From Bacteroidota bacterium (GTDB lineage Bacteria; Bacteroidota; Bacteroidia; Chitinophagales; Chitinophagaceae): DNA of 64,000 nucleotides. Location of the stretch: the NCBI GenBank assembly GCA_018266775.1, contig JAFDZS010000005.1, forward strand, positions 231,094 through 295,093. Reading direction: 5' to 3'. A program made the position numbers and the translations under genes. Of the stretch, positions 16,839 to 25,571 are shown in pieces; positions within the stretch are counted from its first letter, which is position 1, and each line of letters begins with the position of its first letter. The notes under the pieces are model-generated. The model did not search any database, was not told the origin of the DNA, and saw only the letters and a program-made list of their open reading frames with translations.

Positions 16839-18749
16839 ATGATACATTTTGATTTGCCTAAAGAGCAGTCTTCCATCATTAAAGTGATTGGAGTTGGGGG
16901 CGGGGGAAGCAATGCTGTAAACCACATGTACGCTCAGAATATTGAGGGAGTGAACTTCATTATCTGTAATACCGATGCACAGGCTATTGCGTTAAGTAAT
17001 GTACCCAATAAAATTCAGCTGGGGCCGCATCTAACACAAGGTTTGGGTGCAGGCGCCAATCCTGAAATTGGCAGGCAGGCAACTGAAGAGAGTTTGGAAG
17101 AGATCAAGCGTATACTGGAAGTGAATACCAAAATGGCATTCATTACAGCAGGTATGGGTGGCGGTACCGGAACCGGTGGTGCACCAATACTGGCAAAAAT
17201 TTGTAAGGACCTGGGCATTCTTACTGTAGGTATTGTAACCACACCATTTACTTATGAAGGCAAGAAAAGAATTGCACAGGCAGAAGAAGGGGTGGCTTAT
17301 TTAAAAGATCATGTGGATACACTGCTGGTGATCAGTAATGATAAACTGCGCCACCAGTTTGGTAATTTAAAAATGAAAGAAGCCTTTGCCAAGGCAGACA
17401 ACGTACTGGCAACAGCGGCAAAATGTATAACCGATGTTATCAACAGCACCGGGCAAATCAATGTTGACTTTGCCGATGTTTGTACGGTTATGCGTAACGG
17501 TGGTGTGGCCATTCTTGGCAGCGCAGCATGCGATGGGGAAGAAAGAGCACAAAAAGCCATTGAATCTGCATTAAATTCACCGTTGCTGAATGATAATGAT
17601 ATCCGCGGTGCCAAATGGATCCTGATCAACATCAATTCTGCCGAAGGCGAACATGAATTTACAATGGATGAAGTGGAAGTGATACAAAATCATTTACTGA
17701 GCAATGCCGGTGAAGAAACAGATGTAATATTAGGTTTGGGTTACGACAATTCACTCGGCAATAAAATTGGCATTACATTAATTGCAACCGGTTTTGAACA
17801 TAAAGATCCGTTTATGAAAATGCCGGCAACTGCGGTTGAGGAAGAAAAGAAAGATGAAAAAATTGTGATGACGCTGGAAATGCCTTCAAAAGAACAGCTT
17901 GTTGCCAAAGTGGTACCCATTGCACAGCAGCCAACATTGCAGTTTGATGAAAAAGATGAAGAACAGGCTATAGCAGAAATAACTGAAACGCCTGCGATGG
18001 AAACACCACAGGATGAGATGATGCCGAAACTGGTGGAAGTGCCTGCCAACAAACCCGTAGTGGAAAGCATCCGCAAAACCAATACGGATAAAACAGAAGA
18101 TGCTCCGGTTTTTTATGAAATATCATCAGCAGCGGATCAATCGCCGGTAATTGAATTTGATATACCGCAAACACCGCCGCCAGCAGAAAAAACAACCCCT
18201 AAAAAAGTTACTCCACAGCCTGCCGTTGCAGCGCAACATAAAGAAGCTAGCAGCACCCCTTCGTCGGGGGGAAGACTGGCAAAGCCTGCGCAGATCTATG
18301 CACAGGACGAGCCAAAACAAGAATCCAATACTGCCGAGGAGCTACCGCCATTGCAGTTAACAATGAAGGCCGACGAACCCGAAATTGAAATGCAGCTGGT
18401 GGTTAAATCCCATCAAGCGGCGGAGGAAGAGCAACCTGTACAGCAAACTCAGCCCATCATGATGTCCAATGTTGAGGAGCCTGCACCGCAGGACGAAACA
18501 GAGGAACTCAGGCGCCGGGCTATGGAACGCATTGCGAAGCTGCGTAATTTGTCATTCAACATCAATGCAGCCGATCCGAACAACGAGTTTGAAACGGTGC
18601 CAGCTTACCTTCGCCGCAACATGGAATTGCATAATTCCATTGCCGACGTAGAGAATTTTTACAGTAATTACACTGTAAAAACGGACGATAACAACCAGGC
18701 GGAGATCAGTACCATCAATACTTTTTTACAAGGAAAAAAACCTGATTAA
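16839..18749 (+). CDS. ftsZ: Cell division GTPase FtsZ with extended C-terminal linker
   Basis: FtsZ is the tubulin-like GTPase that forms the Z ring. The 636-residue protein has the nucleotide-binding start GVGGGGSNAVNHM (18-30), the tubulin signature GGGTGTG (107-113) and the synergy-loop region ending near residue 320. About 265 residues of acidic, Pro/Gln-rich linker follow. The conserved FtsA-binding peptide VPAYLRRN is at 587-594, with 42 more residues after it, a layout seen in other Bacteroidota. The linker includes SSTPSSGGRL, encoded by a G/C-rich hairpin stretch (about 18255-18281). A terminator follows the gene. Confidence 0.97.
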   Translation: MIHFDLPKEQSSIIKVIGVGGGGSNAVNHMYAQNIEGVNFIICNTDAQAIALSNVPNKIQLGPHLTQGLGAGANPEIGRQATEESLEEIKRILEVNTKMAFITAGMGGGTGTGGAPILAKICKDLGILTVGIVTTPFTYEGKKRIAQAEEGVAYLKDHVDTLLVISNDKLRHQFGNLKMKEAFAKADNVLATAAKCITDVINSTGQINVDFADVCTVMRNGGVAILGSAACDGEERAQKAIESALNSPLLNDNDIRGAKWILININSAEGEHEFTMDEVEVIQNHLLSNAGEETDVILGLGYDNSLGNKIGITLIATGFEHKDPFMKMPATAVEEEKKDEKIVMTLEMPSKEQLVAKVVPIAQQPTLQFDEKDEEQAIAEITETPAMETPQDEMMPKLVEVPANKPVVESIRKTNTDKTEDAPVFYEISSAADQSPVIEFDIPQTPPPAEKTTPKKVTPQPAVAAQHKEASSTPSSGGRLAKPAQIYAQDEPKQESNTAEELPPLQLTMKADEPEIEMQLVVKSHQAAEEEQPVQQTQPIMMSNVEEPAPQDETEELRRRAMERIAKLRNLSFNINAADPNNEFETVPAYLRRNMELHNSIADVENFYSNYTVKTDDNNQAEISTINTFLQGKKPD

Positions 18750-18815
18750 AATACTGGCCCGCTGTCTCATACCGGCAGCAGGCTTTATGTTGTTTTGTAT
18801 TGGTATGTTTGTGTG

Positions 18816-18845
18816 GTCCCTCCTTTCTGGAGGGACTGTTTTTTA
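18816..18845 (+). terminator. Rho-independent terminator of the dcw cluster
   Basis: GTCCCTCC (18816-18823) pairs with GGAGGGAC (18829-18836) around a 5-base loop and is followed by TGTTTTTTAT. It lies 67 bp after the ftsZ stop and before kup. Confidence 0.85.
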
Positions 18846-18919
18846 TCACAGCAAACGTTAGCGGTACAGTCCGGGGTAATCCAATGAAAATAATGTTTTC
18901 CGCATAAATATTTTCAATC

Positions 18920-18927
18920 TACATTTG
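18920..18927 (+). promoter_or_regulatory. Candidate promoter -7 box for kup, with ~140-nt leader
   Basis: TACATTTG fits the Bacteroidota -7 consensus TAnnTTTG. The -33 match is weak (TGTTTTC at 18894-18900). The implied leader of about 140 nt before the kup start contains a strong small hairpin, CCGGCAA/TTGCCGG at 19028-19042. Confidence 0.45.
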
Positions 18928-19077
18928 TACCTGTTTTAGACAACGGCTATACCGCAATGAAACCGCAAATAGTGCGTTGTTACAAAGAGATGCGCTGCAG
19001 TTGCTGTTTGCCAGCAGAAAACCAGCACCGGCAACTTGCCGGGAACGCACTTCTTTAGAAATATAAAATTTTTTGTA

Positions 19078-21087
19078 GTGTCCAAACATGTTAACAAGGT
19101 AACTGCCGCCGGACTGATTGTTGCCCTCGGGATAATTTACGGCGATATCGGTACTTCCCCGCTTTATGTATTCAGTGAGATCATCAATGGAAAACAAATT
19201 GAACCCGAACTGATCATCGGAGGTTTATCCTGTATCATCTGGACGCTCACCCTGCAAACCACCATTAAATATGTGGCTTTAACTTTAAAGGCCGATAACA
19301 GGGGAGAAGGTGGTATCTTTTCTTTATATACATTAGTACGCAGGCAAAAAAAATGGCTCGTCATTCCTGCCATGCTCGGCGGTGCTGCATTGCTGGCAGA
19401 TGGTATGATCACTCCGCCTATCTCAGTTGCATCTGCAGTGGAAGGCCTGAAAAATATTCCTGCACTCAGCAATATTACCGAGCAAACCATTATTATCGTT
19501 ATTCTTGGTATTCTTTCCCTCTTATTCTTTATGCAGCAGTTTGGTACTGCAAGCATTGGTAAAATGTTTGGCCCCATCATGCTGATCTGGTTTATGATGC
19601 TGGCCGTTCTGGGTGTTACACATATTGCAGATGATTGGTCAATACTTAAAGCATTTAATCCCTATTACGCCATAAAACTTTTACTGTTTTATAAAAAAGG
19701 GTTCTGGTTGTTAGGTGCGGTATTTTTATGTACAACAGGTGCGGAAGCACTGTACAGCGATTTGGGCCATACCGGACGTGCCAACATCCGTTATACCTGG
19801 GTGTTTGTAAAAACTTGTTTAATACTGAACTATATTGGCCAGGGGGCATGGTTGCTGCATAACCACACCGGTGATACTTTTGCCACCAGTGAATTGCTGA
19901 AGAAAACACCTGGAGCAATTCAGATGCTTAATCCTTTCTTTGAAGTAATGCCGCGCTGGTTCCTTGTTTCGGGTATCGTTATTGCCACCGCTGCTGCCAT
20001 CATTGCCAGCCAGGCATTGATCAGTGGTTCGTTTACGCTTATCAGTGAGGCTATCCGTTTGAATTTATGGCCGAAGATGAAGATCATTTATCCCACTGAA
20101 GCTAAAGGCCAATTATTTATTCCGGGCATCAACACATTATTATATGCCGGTTGTGTAGGTATTGTGTTGTACTTCCAAACCTCAAGTGCTATGGGTGCCG
20201 CTTATGGTTTGGCTATTACATTGTGTATGCTGGCCACCACCATATTGTTCTCCAATTACCTTATATCCAAACGGGTGCCGGCTGTATTCATCTACTTATT
20301 CCTGGCCGTTTTTCTGAGTATAGAACTCAGTTTCTTAATTGCCAACTTAGATAAATTCCCGCATGGCGGTTATGTAACACTAATTGTGGGTGGCGCTTTA
20401 TTTGCAGTAATGTATGTATGGTTCAGGGCAAGAAAAATTAAAAACCGTTACGTGGAATTTGTCCGCCTGGAAGAATATATTCCCAAACTGGAAGAATTGA
20501 GCAATGACACTACTGTGCCAAAATATGCCACTCACCTCGTATATTTAACCAGCGCCAACAACCCCAAGGAAATTGAACATAAAATTGTGTACAGTATTTT
20601 GAGCGGAAAGCCCAAGCGTGCCGATATTTACTGGTTTGTACATGTGGATACGCTCGATGATCCGTACACTGCAGAGTATTCAGTTGAACATATCATTCCC
20701 AACGATATTATCCGGGTGGAATTCCGTTTAGGTTTCCGTATTGCACCACGCATTAACCTCATGTTTAAAAAAGTGGTGGAAGATTTGGTGGCTAACCGCG
20801 AAGTAAATGTAACCAGCCGGTATGAAAGCCAGCAGCGTAACAATGTTACCGGCGACTTCCAGTTTGTAGTGATGGAAAAATTCCTGAGCCAGGATAATGA
20901 ACTGCCTTTTATTGAAAAATTGGTGATGCGTTTGTATTTCTGGATTAAAGAAATTTCTTTAAGTGAAGAAAAAGGATTTGGACTGGAACAAAGCAAAGTG
21001 CAGGTGGAGAAATTCCCGCTCATTGTGGCACCGGTAAGTAAACTGAAAATGAAACGTATTTATGTAGACGAAGAAGAACTGGAATGA
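19078..21087 (+). CDS. kup: Low-affinity potassium transporter Kup
   Basis: Kup imports K+ with protons. The ~669-residue product has the N-terminal family motif GIIYGDIGTSPLYV, about twelve membrane helices in the first ~440 residues, the GGEGGIFSLY-type segment (here RGEGGIFSLYTL) and a cytoplasmic C-terminal domain of ~200 residues. The GTG at 19078 (MSKHVNKVTAAGL) is my preferred start; a TTG at 19036 would add 14 residues but lies inside a hairpin. The stop overlaps the rhodanese start by 4 bp. Confidence 0.93.
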   Translation: MSKHVNKVTAAGLIVALGIIYGDIGTSPLYVFSEIINGKQIEPELIIGGLSCIIWTLTLQTTIKYVALTLKADNRGEGGIFSLYTLVRRQKKWLVIPAMLGGAALLADGMITPPISVASAVEGLKNIPALSNITEQTIIIVILGILSLLFFMQQFGTASIGKMFGPIMLIWFMMLAVLGVTHIADDWSILKAFNPYYAIKLLLFYKKGFWLLGAVFLCTTGAEALYSDLGHTGRANIRYTWVFVKTCLILNYIGQGAWLLHNHTGDTFATSELLKKTPGAIQMLNPFFEVMPRWFLVSGIVIATAAAIIASQALISGSFTLISEAIRLNLWPKMKIIYPTEAKGQLFIPGINTLLYAGCVGIVLYFQTSSAMGAAYGLAITLCMLATTILFSNYLISKRVPAVFIYLFLAVFLSIELSFLIANLDKFPHGGYVTLIVGGALFAVMYVWFRARKIKNRYVEFVRLEEYIPKLEELSNDTTVPKYATHLVYLTSANNPKEIEHKIVYSILSGKPKRADIYWFVHVDTLDDPYTAEYSVEHIIPNDIIRVEFRLGFRIAPRINLMFKKVVEDLVANREVNVTSRYESQQRNNVTGDFQFVVMEKFLSQDNELPFIEKLVMRLYFWIKEISLSEEKGFGLEQSKVQVEKFPLIVAPVSKLKMKRIYVDEEELE

Positions 21088-21401
21088 ACAGCCTGACACC
21101 AAAAGAACTGGCCGCATTAATTGCCAGCGGCGCTGATATACAACTGGTGGATGTGCGTGAACCTGATGAACATGCTGAATTTAACATCGGGGGTAATTTA
21201 TTCCCATTAGGAGAAGTGACCCAACACATTGCTGAAATTGCGACAGATAAGCCCGTTATCCTGTATTGCCGCAAAGGCATCCGCAGCCAGATAGCCATAC
21301 AGCGGCTGCAGCAGAAATTTCCCTATACCAACCTCATTAACCTTATTGGCGGAACTGAAGCCTGGAAAAAAACATTTCCGGAAGCAGGATTTATGCTTTA
21401 G
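21084..21401 (+). CDS. Rhodanese-like sulfurtransferase domain protein
   Basis: A single-domain rhodanese of 105 residues. It has the LVDVREPDEHAEFNIGG entry motif (21-37) and the active-site loop YCRKGIRS, with catalytic Cys62 poised to carry a persulfide, and ends with the GGTEAWKK motif. No signal peptide, so it is cytoplasmic, similar to GlpE or the rhodanese half of MoeB-type proteins. The start codon overlaps the kup stop (ATGA), which suggests co-translation, although no functional link to K+ uptake is known to me. Confidence 0.9.
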   Translation: MNSLTPKELAALIASGADIQLVDVREPDEHAEFNIGGNLFPLGEVTQHIAEIATDKPVILYCRKGIRSQIAIQRLQQKFPYTNLINLIGGTEAWKKTFPEAGFML

Positions 21402-21475
21402 AATTTGCCGTTTACAACAGATTAATTAATTTAACACACTTCATTTACAGTAAACGCAAAACTGTGCAATAACTT

Positions 21476-22264
21476 TTGCTTCAAATCATACTTTATATTA
21501 TTATCGGCATTGCAGTATTATCTGTAATTATTTACCTGGTGCAGGAGCGGTTTATATTTAAGCCGGAAAAACTGCATCCTGATTTTGAATATAAATATGA
21601 TGTGCCTTTCAGGGAATTATTTTTTGATGTGGAAGACGGCGTCCGCATCAACGGCCTTCATTTTCATGTGGCACAACCTTTGGGTTTGATTTTATATTTT
21701 CATGGTAACAGCCGCAGCATTAAAGGCTGGGCAAAATATGCACGGGATTTTTACCGGTATAAATACGATGTGGTGTTGGTGGATTACCGGGGCTTTGGAA
21801 AAAGCACCGGTAAACGCAGTGAGAAAGATATGCTGAACGATATGCAGTTTGTATACAACACACTTGCGCTGCAATACCCGGAAAGCCATTTAATCGTGTA
21901 TGGGCGAAGTTTAGGCAGCGGGTTTGCGGCTAAATTGGCTGCAGATAATTCACCCCGCTATTTAATTCTGGATGCACCATATTTCAGTTTTAAAAAAACC
22001 ATAGAACGTTTCCTGCCAATACTTCCGGTAAAATATATTTTGCGGTATCACCTGCGTACCGACCAGTGGATACAGAAAGTGGAGTGCCATACGTATATTT
22101 TGCACGGAACTAAGGATTGGCTGATTCCCATCAGTAACAGCGAAAAATTACAGGCTTTGAATCCAAGAAAAATCACGCTGATCAGGATACAAAATGGTAA
22201 ACACAATAACCTGCCGGTGTTCCCGGAGTATCATAATTTTATAAGGGATATACTTCAATACTAA
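21476..22264 (+). CDS. Membrane-anchored alpha/beta hydrolase
   Basis: The 262-residue product has an N-terminal membrane helix (about 3-22) and an alpha/beta-hydrolase fold related to the BEM46/YfhR-type serine hydrolases. Visible elements are the oxyanion-region LYFHGNSRS (73-81), VDYRGFGKSTG, the nucleophile elbow GRSLG (Ser145), the acid loop HGTKDWLIP and a late NGKHNN histidine. The substrate is unknown. The only near start is TTG at 21476, which overlaps a TAACTTTTG promoter-like word, so the true start is uncertain. A close paralogue follows. Confidence 0.85.
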   Translation: MLQIILYIIIGIAVLSVIIYLVQERFIFKPEKLHPDFEYKYDVPFRELFFDVEDGVRINGLHFHVAQPLGLILYFHGNSRSIKGWAKYARDFYRYKYDVVLVDYRGFGKSTGKRSEKDMLNDMQFVYNTLALQYPESHLIVYGRSLGSGFAAKLAADNSPRYLILDAPYFSFKKTIERFLPILPVKYILRYHLRTDQWIQKVECHTYILHGTKDWLIPISNSEKLQALNPRKITLIRIQNGKHNNLPVFPEYHNFIRDILQY

Positions 22265-22285
22265 TGGACAATTAAATAGTGAATA

Positions 22286-23116
22286 ATGAATAATGAAAAG
22301 CGAAGTAAAATGAAAAGAAGGTTTTTCCGTTGGGTAAAAGGACTGGTCATTCTTTACTTCGTCATGGGCATTGGTATGTATTTTTTACAGGATTTTATTT
22401 TGTTTAAACCGGAACCATTTGCAAAAGGCTATGCGTTTCATTTTAATATGCCTTTTAAAGAACTGAATATTCCCTTTAATGAAAACGACACAATGAATAT
22501 GGTGCAGTTCTTGCCAAATGATTCAATAAGAAAAGGTGTGGTGTTATATTTTCACGGGAACATGCAGAATATAGAACGGTATGCAAAGTTTGTGAACGTA
22601 TTTACCAGCAATGGTTACGAAGTATGGATGGAAGATTATCCCGGCTATGGTAAAAGCACCGGCAAAAGAACCGAACAAAAAATGTTATACCAGGCTTTGC
22701 AGGTGCAAAAAATGGCGTTGGCAAAATACCACGCGGATAGTATTATCATTTATGGAAAATCTTTAGGCACCGGAATCGCTGCTTATGTGGCATCGCAAAC
22801 CCATTGCAAAAGATTGATCCTGGAAACGCCTTACTACAGCATACCGGATGTGTTTGCTGCGTATGCATTCATGTATCCCACACAACAAATGATCACTTAT
22901 AAAATTCCAACACACCAGTATTTACAGCAGGTAAATTATCCCATCACTATTTTTCATGGCACCAACGATTGGGTAATTCCATACCGGCGGGCATCTAAAT
23001 TAAAAGCAGTATTAAAGCCAACGGATGTGTTTATCACTATTGAAGAAGGCACGCACCACAACCTTTACCGGTCAGATGTGTACCAAAAAACAATGGACAG
23101 CCTTTTACATCAGTAA
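22286..23116 (+). CDS. Membrane-anchored alpha/beta hydrolase (tandem paralogue)
   Basis: The 276-residue product is a paralogue of the preceding gene: membrane helix (about 18-35), FKPEPFAKGY segment, LYFHGNMQN, EDYPGYGKSTGKRTE, nucleophile elbow GKSLG (Ser159), HGTNDWVIP acid loop and GTHHNL histidine. The active site looks complete. Starts at 22286 (MNNEKRSK) or 22310 (MKRRFFRW) are both possible. The two genes are 21 bp apart and likely arose by tandem duplication; substrate unknown. Confidence 0.85.
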   Translation: MNNEKRSKMKRRFFRWVKGLVILYFVMGIGMYFLQDFILFKPEPFAKGYAFHFNMPFKELNIPFNENDTMNMVQFLPNDSIRKGVVLYFHGNMQNIERYAKFVNVFTSNGYEVWMEDYPGYGKSTGKRTEQKMLYQALQVQKMALAKYHADSIIIYGKSLGTGIAAYVASQTHCKRLILETPYYSIPDVFAAYAFMYPTQQMITYKIPTHQYLQQVNYPITIFHGTNDWVIPYRRASKLKAVLKPTDVFITIEEGTHHNLYRSDVYQKTMDSLLHQ

Positions 23117-23157
23117 CCATTTATCCAGCTGTTGTGTTTAGCTGTGTTAGCGATCAA

Positions 23158-24525
23158 TCAACCACCACAACCACCGCAGCCGCCGCCACAACCACCGCCG
23201 CATCCACCGCCGCAGCTGCTTCCACCACTGCAGCCACCTGAACCACTTCCTGCAAAACTCCAGTGCGATTTCTTTTCTTCAAACAAGATCAGTAAAACTG
23301 CATACGGAGTTAAGCCGTTTATTGCATCGCTGCCCAGTAATGCATAGTTGAAGGAAACATCTTTACTATAGCCATTTTCATTTTGTTCCAGTAAAATCTC
23401 CTTTACATATTGCTTTACTAAAACCGTATAAGAATATTTTGAACTGATTAAAGCAATGATGACACCCAGGATAATCATCTCGGCAACAAGGAAACCCACC
23501 GGCCTTCCGTTGGCAAGCCCCTGCAGGAAACGGACAATACCTGCAGCAAAAATAAAACCGGGAATGATGAATTTGTAGTAATCCACTTTTTTTGCAAGCC
23601 GGAGCAATTGTTCAAAACCGGGTTGGGTAACTTTTGCTTCGTCTAAAAAGGTTAAACCCACATCGTAGGAAAATTGTTCATCTACCTTAACCTGCTCCAC
23701 CATTTTTTCCCATATAGGATTGTCGTGAGTTGCCAGTTCACCAAAATTGCTGCGCAAAACAAACCGTTTGCCAATGGCTTCAAGCTTACCATTTTCAATT
23801 AACTCAATTAGTGCAGACTGATAACATCCATGTTCACCTTTTAAAAACCTTATGGCCTGCCATTTATTAAACTGAACCGGCATATGGTCCGCAACAGTTT
23901 GCTGTAACAGATGTGCTTTGTTTTTCAGCAGCGGTATCATAAATAGTATTCCTGTTAAGGCTAATACAGGGTACAAACCGAGGAATACCGGGCCGGGTTT
24001 ATGGTACATATTGGTGAGCAGGATAAAAGCAATGCTGATGATAAAGAAGAGCGGGAGTAGTTTTCTGAGCAGGGCGGGTTCGTAGACTGGGGCTGGTATT
24101 GCGTCCTGGTTATTGGGCGGCCAAAATGCGGCAGGAGGCGGATCGCCAAATTCTTTTTCATAAAGTACTAACGTACTTGCGTACCAGTTTTGATGTTTCT
24201 CATTTTCAATACGGCCGCCTTTGCTTGGATAATGGTGGATGTCTTTGTACAACGTGTTTCTGCAAAAGTCGATCCAGTAACTGGTGGTGTATGTAAGGTG
24301 CATGTGCCAAACCTGGTCAACAATGTCTGATGGCGATGCACCTGCAGGGGAAATACAACACAGGTAAATGTATTTTTTGTACTCTTCAATGGCTTTTGCT
24401 GCAAAGGTGGCGGGCCAATTGTTTTCTTTCGCTAATTTTTTGGAGAAGGGGAATGTGGAGTGAGGGTCGTCAAGATTAAACTTTTGAATGCGCCCCCACA
24501 ACAAAGGTTGTGAAAGTTTGTTCAT
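23158..24525 (-). CDS. Glycine-rich-domain membrane protein with Cys/Gly tail (TIGR04222-like)
   Basis: The 455-residue protein begins with a cytoplasmic domain of the plant-type glycine-rich-domain protein family (motif SDIVDQVWHMHLTYTTSYW, about residues 65-83). It then has two membrane helices (about 155-200), a central soluble region and two more helices (about 325-365). It ends in a low-complexity tail of Gly, Cys and Ser (about the last 30 residues, with repeated CGGG). This architecture is found in proteins annotated TIGR04222. Function is not established. It has a strong, apparently leaderless promoter (24532-24564). Confidence 0.75.
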   Translation of the reverse strand: MNKLSQPLLWGRIQKFNLDDPHSTFPFSKKLAKENNWPATFAAKAIEEYKKYIYLCCISPAGASPSDIVDQVWHMHLTYTTSYWIDFCRNTLYKDIHHYPSKGGRIENEKHQNWYASTLVLYEKEFGDPPPAAFWPPNNQDAIPAPVYEPALLRKLLPLFFIISIAFILLTNMYHKPGPVFLGLYPVLALTGILFMIPLLKNKAHLLQQTVADHMPVQFNKWQAIRFLKGEHGCYQSALIELIENGKLEAIGKRFVLRSNFGELATHDNPIWEKMVEQVKVDEQFSYDVGLTFLDEAKVTQPGFEQLLRLAKKVDYYKFIIPGFIFAAGIVRFLQGLANGRPVGFLVAEMIILGVIIALISSKYSYTVLVKQYVKEILLEQNENGYSKDVSFNYALLGSDAINGLTPYAVLLILFEEKKSHWSFAGSGSGGCSGGSSCGGGCGGGCGGGCGGCGG

Positions 24526-24531
24526 TTTTCA

Positions 24532-24564
24532 CAAAGTTATATTCGTTAAAAAAGGAAGTCCAAA
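24532..24564 (-). promoter_or_regulatory. Bacteroidota-type promoter for the Gly/Cys-tail protein gene
   Basis: On the minus strand TTTG (24564-24561) is followed after 21 bases by TAACTTTG (24539-24532), an exact match to the -33/-7 consensus. The -7 box ends 6 bases before the ATG at 24525, so transcription is predicted to start at or very near the start codon. Confidence 0.7.
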
Positions 24565-24584
24565 TTTCTTGCGTTACGAAATTG

Positions 24585-25499
24585 TTATCTGTTTTCTGAT
24601 AAGGATACTTTTTTACCCGTCACTTTTAATGTATGCACCACGCCACATTTAATCGCCACATTTTCTTTACCATGACTAACGGGAAAATTAAAACAAACGG
24701 GATAGTCATAATCTTTTACAATATCATGAATAACTTCATGAACGGTTTTTCCAAAAGGCCGTTCGGTATCTTTCATATCGGTAAAACCACCAATAATCAA
24801 TCCTGCAAGGTTGTCCAGTTTGCCGCTTCTTTTTAACTGGTACAGCATACGGTCAATATTGTAAATATATTCACCAATGTCTTCAATAAACAGCATTTTG
24901 TTTTTGGTGTTAATATCGCTGCCTGTTCCGGTAACATGGGCGAGCAACGAAAGGTTACCGCCAACAATTTCCCCCACTGCAGTACCGGTATGATTAAATG
25001 GATGAGGGGTGATACTATATTGATTTCTTTTGCCAATAATAGCTTTATGTAACGATTGTACAAATTCACCTTCGTATCCGCCGTCATTAAATGCAGCGGC
25101 CATAGGTGCGTGCAATGTGGCAATTTTAAACTGTGTATGAATATGGGTATGCAATACCGTTATATCGCTGAAACCAATCAGCCATTTTGGTTTTTTTTTG
25201 AAACGGGAGAAATCCAGCTGATCAATGATCCTGCCTACACCATATCCACCACGGCCAAACAGAATGGCGTTGATGGAAGGATCATCCAGCATGGCCTGTA
25301 ATTCATCCCTGCGGTCATCATCGGTGCCGGAAAAATAATTATTGGAATTGCTGCCCAGCGTTTTACCCACCATTACCTGGAAACCCCATTGCTGCAAAGT
25401 TGCAATACAGGTTTGTGCTTTTTCAGCAGCCATAAATCCCGCAGGGCAGGTGATGCCAATTGTATCGCCTTTTTTTAAATAGGGAGGAACTTTGATCAT
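24585..25499 (-). CDS. S66 peptidase, cytosolic LD-carboxypeptidase
   Basis: LD-carboxypeptidase removes the terminal D-Ala from murein tetrapeptides during recycling. The 304-residue protein has the S66 landmarks: ITCPAGF (16-22), GRGGYGVGR (82-90), the nucleophile elbow GFSDIT (Ser111), the glutamate segment FIEDIGEYIYNIDRML and the histidine segment PVSHGKENVA. It has no signal peptide and starts directly with IKVPPYLKKGDTIG, so a cytoplasmic role like LdcA is likely. A microcin-C-hydrolase (MccF) role is the alternative. A signal-peptide-bearing paralogue lies at 28706-29731. Confidence 0.9.
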   Translation of the reverse strand: MIKVPPYLKKGDTIGITCPAGFMAAEKAQTCIATLQQWGFQVMVGKTLGSNSNNYFSGTDDDRRDELQAMLDDPSINAILFGRGGYGVGRIIDQLDFSRFKKKPKWLIGFSDITVLHTHIHTQFKIATLHAPMAAAFNDGGYEGEFVQSLHKAIIGKRNQYSITPHPFNHTGTAVGEIVGGNLSLLAHVTGTGSDINTKNKMLFIEDIGEYIYNIDRMLYQLKRSGKLDNLAGLIIGGFTDMKDTERPFGKTVHEVIHDIVKDYDYPVCFNFPVSHGKENVAIKCGVVHTLKVTGKKVSLSENR

Positions 25500-25571
25500 G
25501 TGAAAATATTATAACGGAAAGGTAATAAATGGGAACGGTTTTTGAGTAAATTACAACACCAAAACATCTCA

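Noticed and set aside
23132..23347. Plus-strand frame rich in Pro/Gln (PPQPPPQPPP...)
   Set aside because: It is the antisense of the Gly/Cys-tail codons of the minus-strand membrane protein and has no homologous features of its own.
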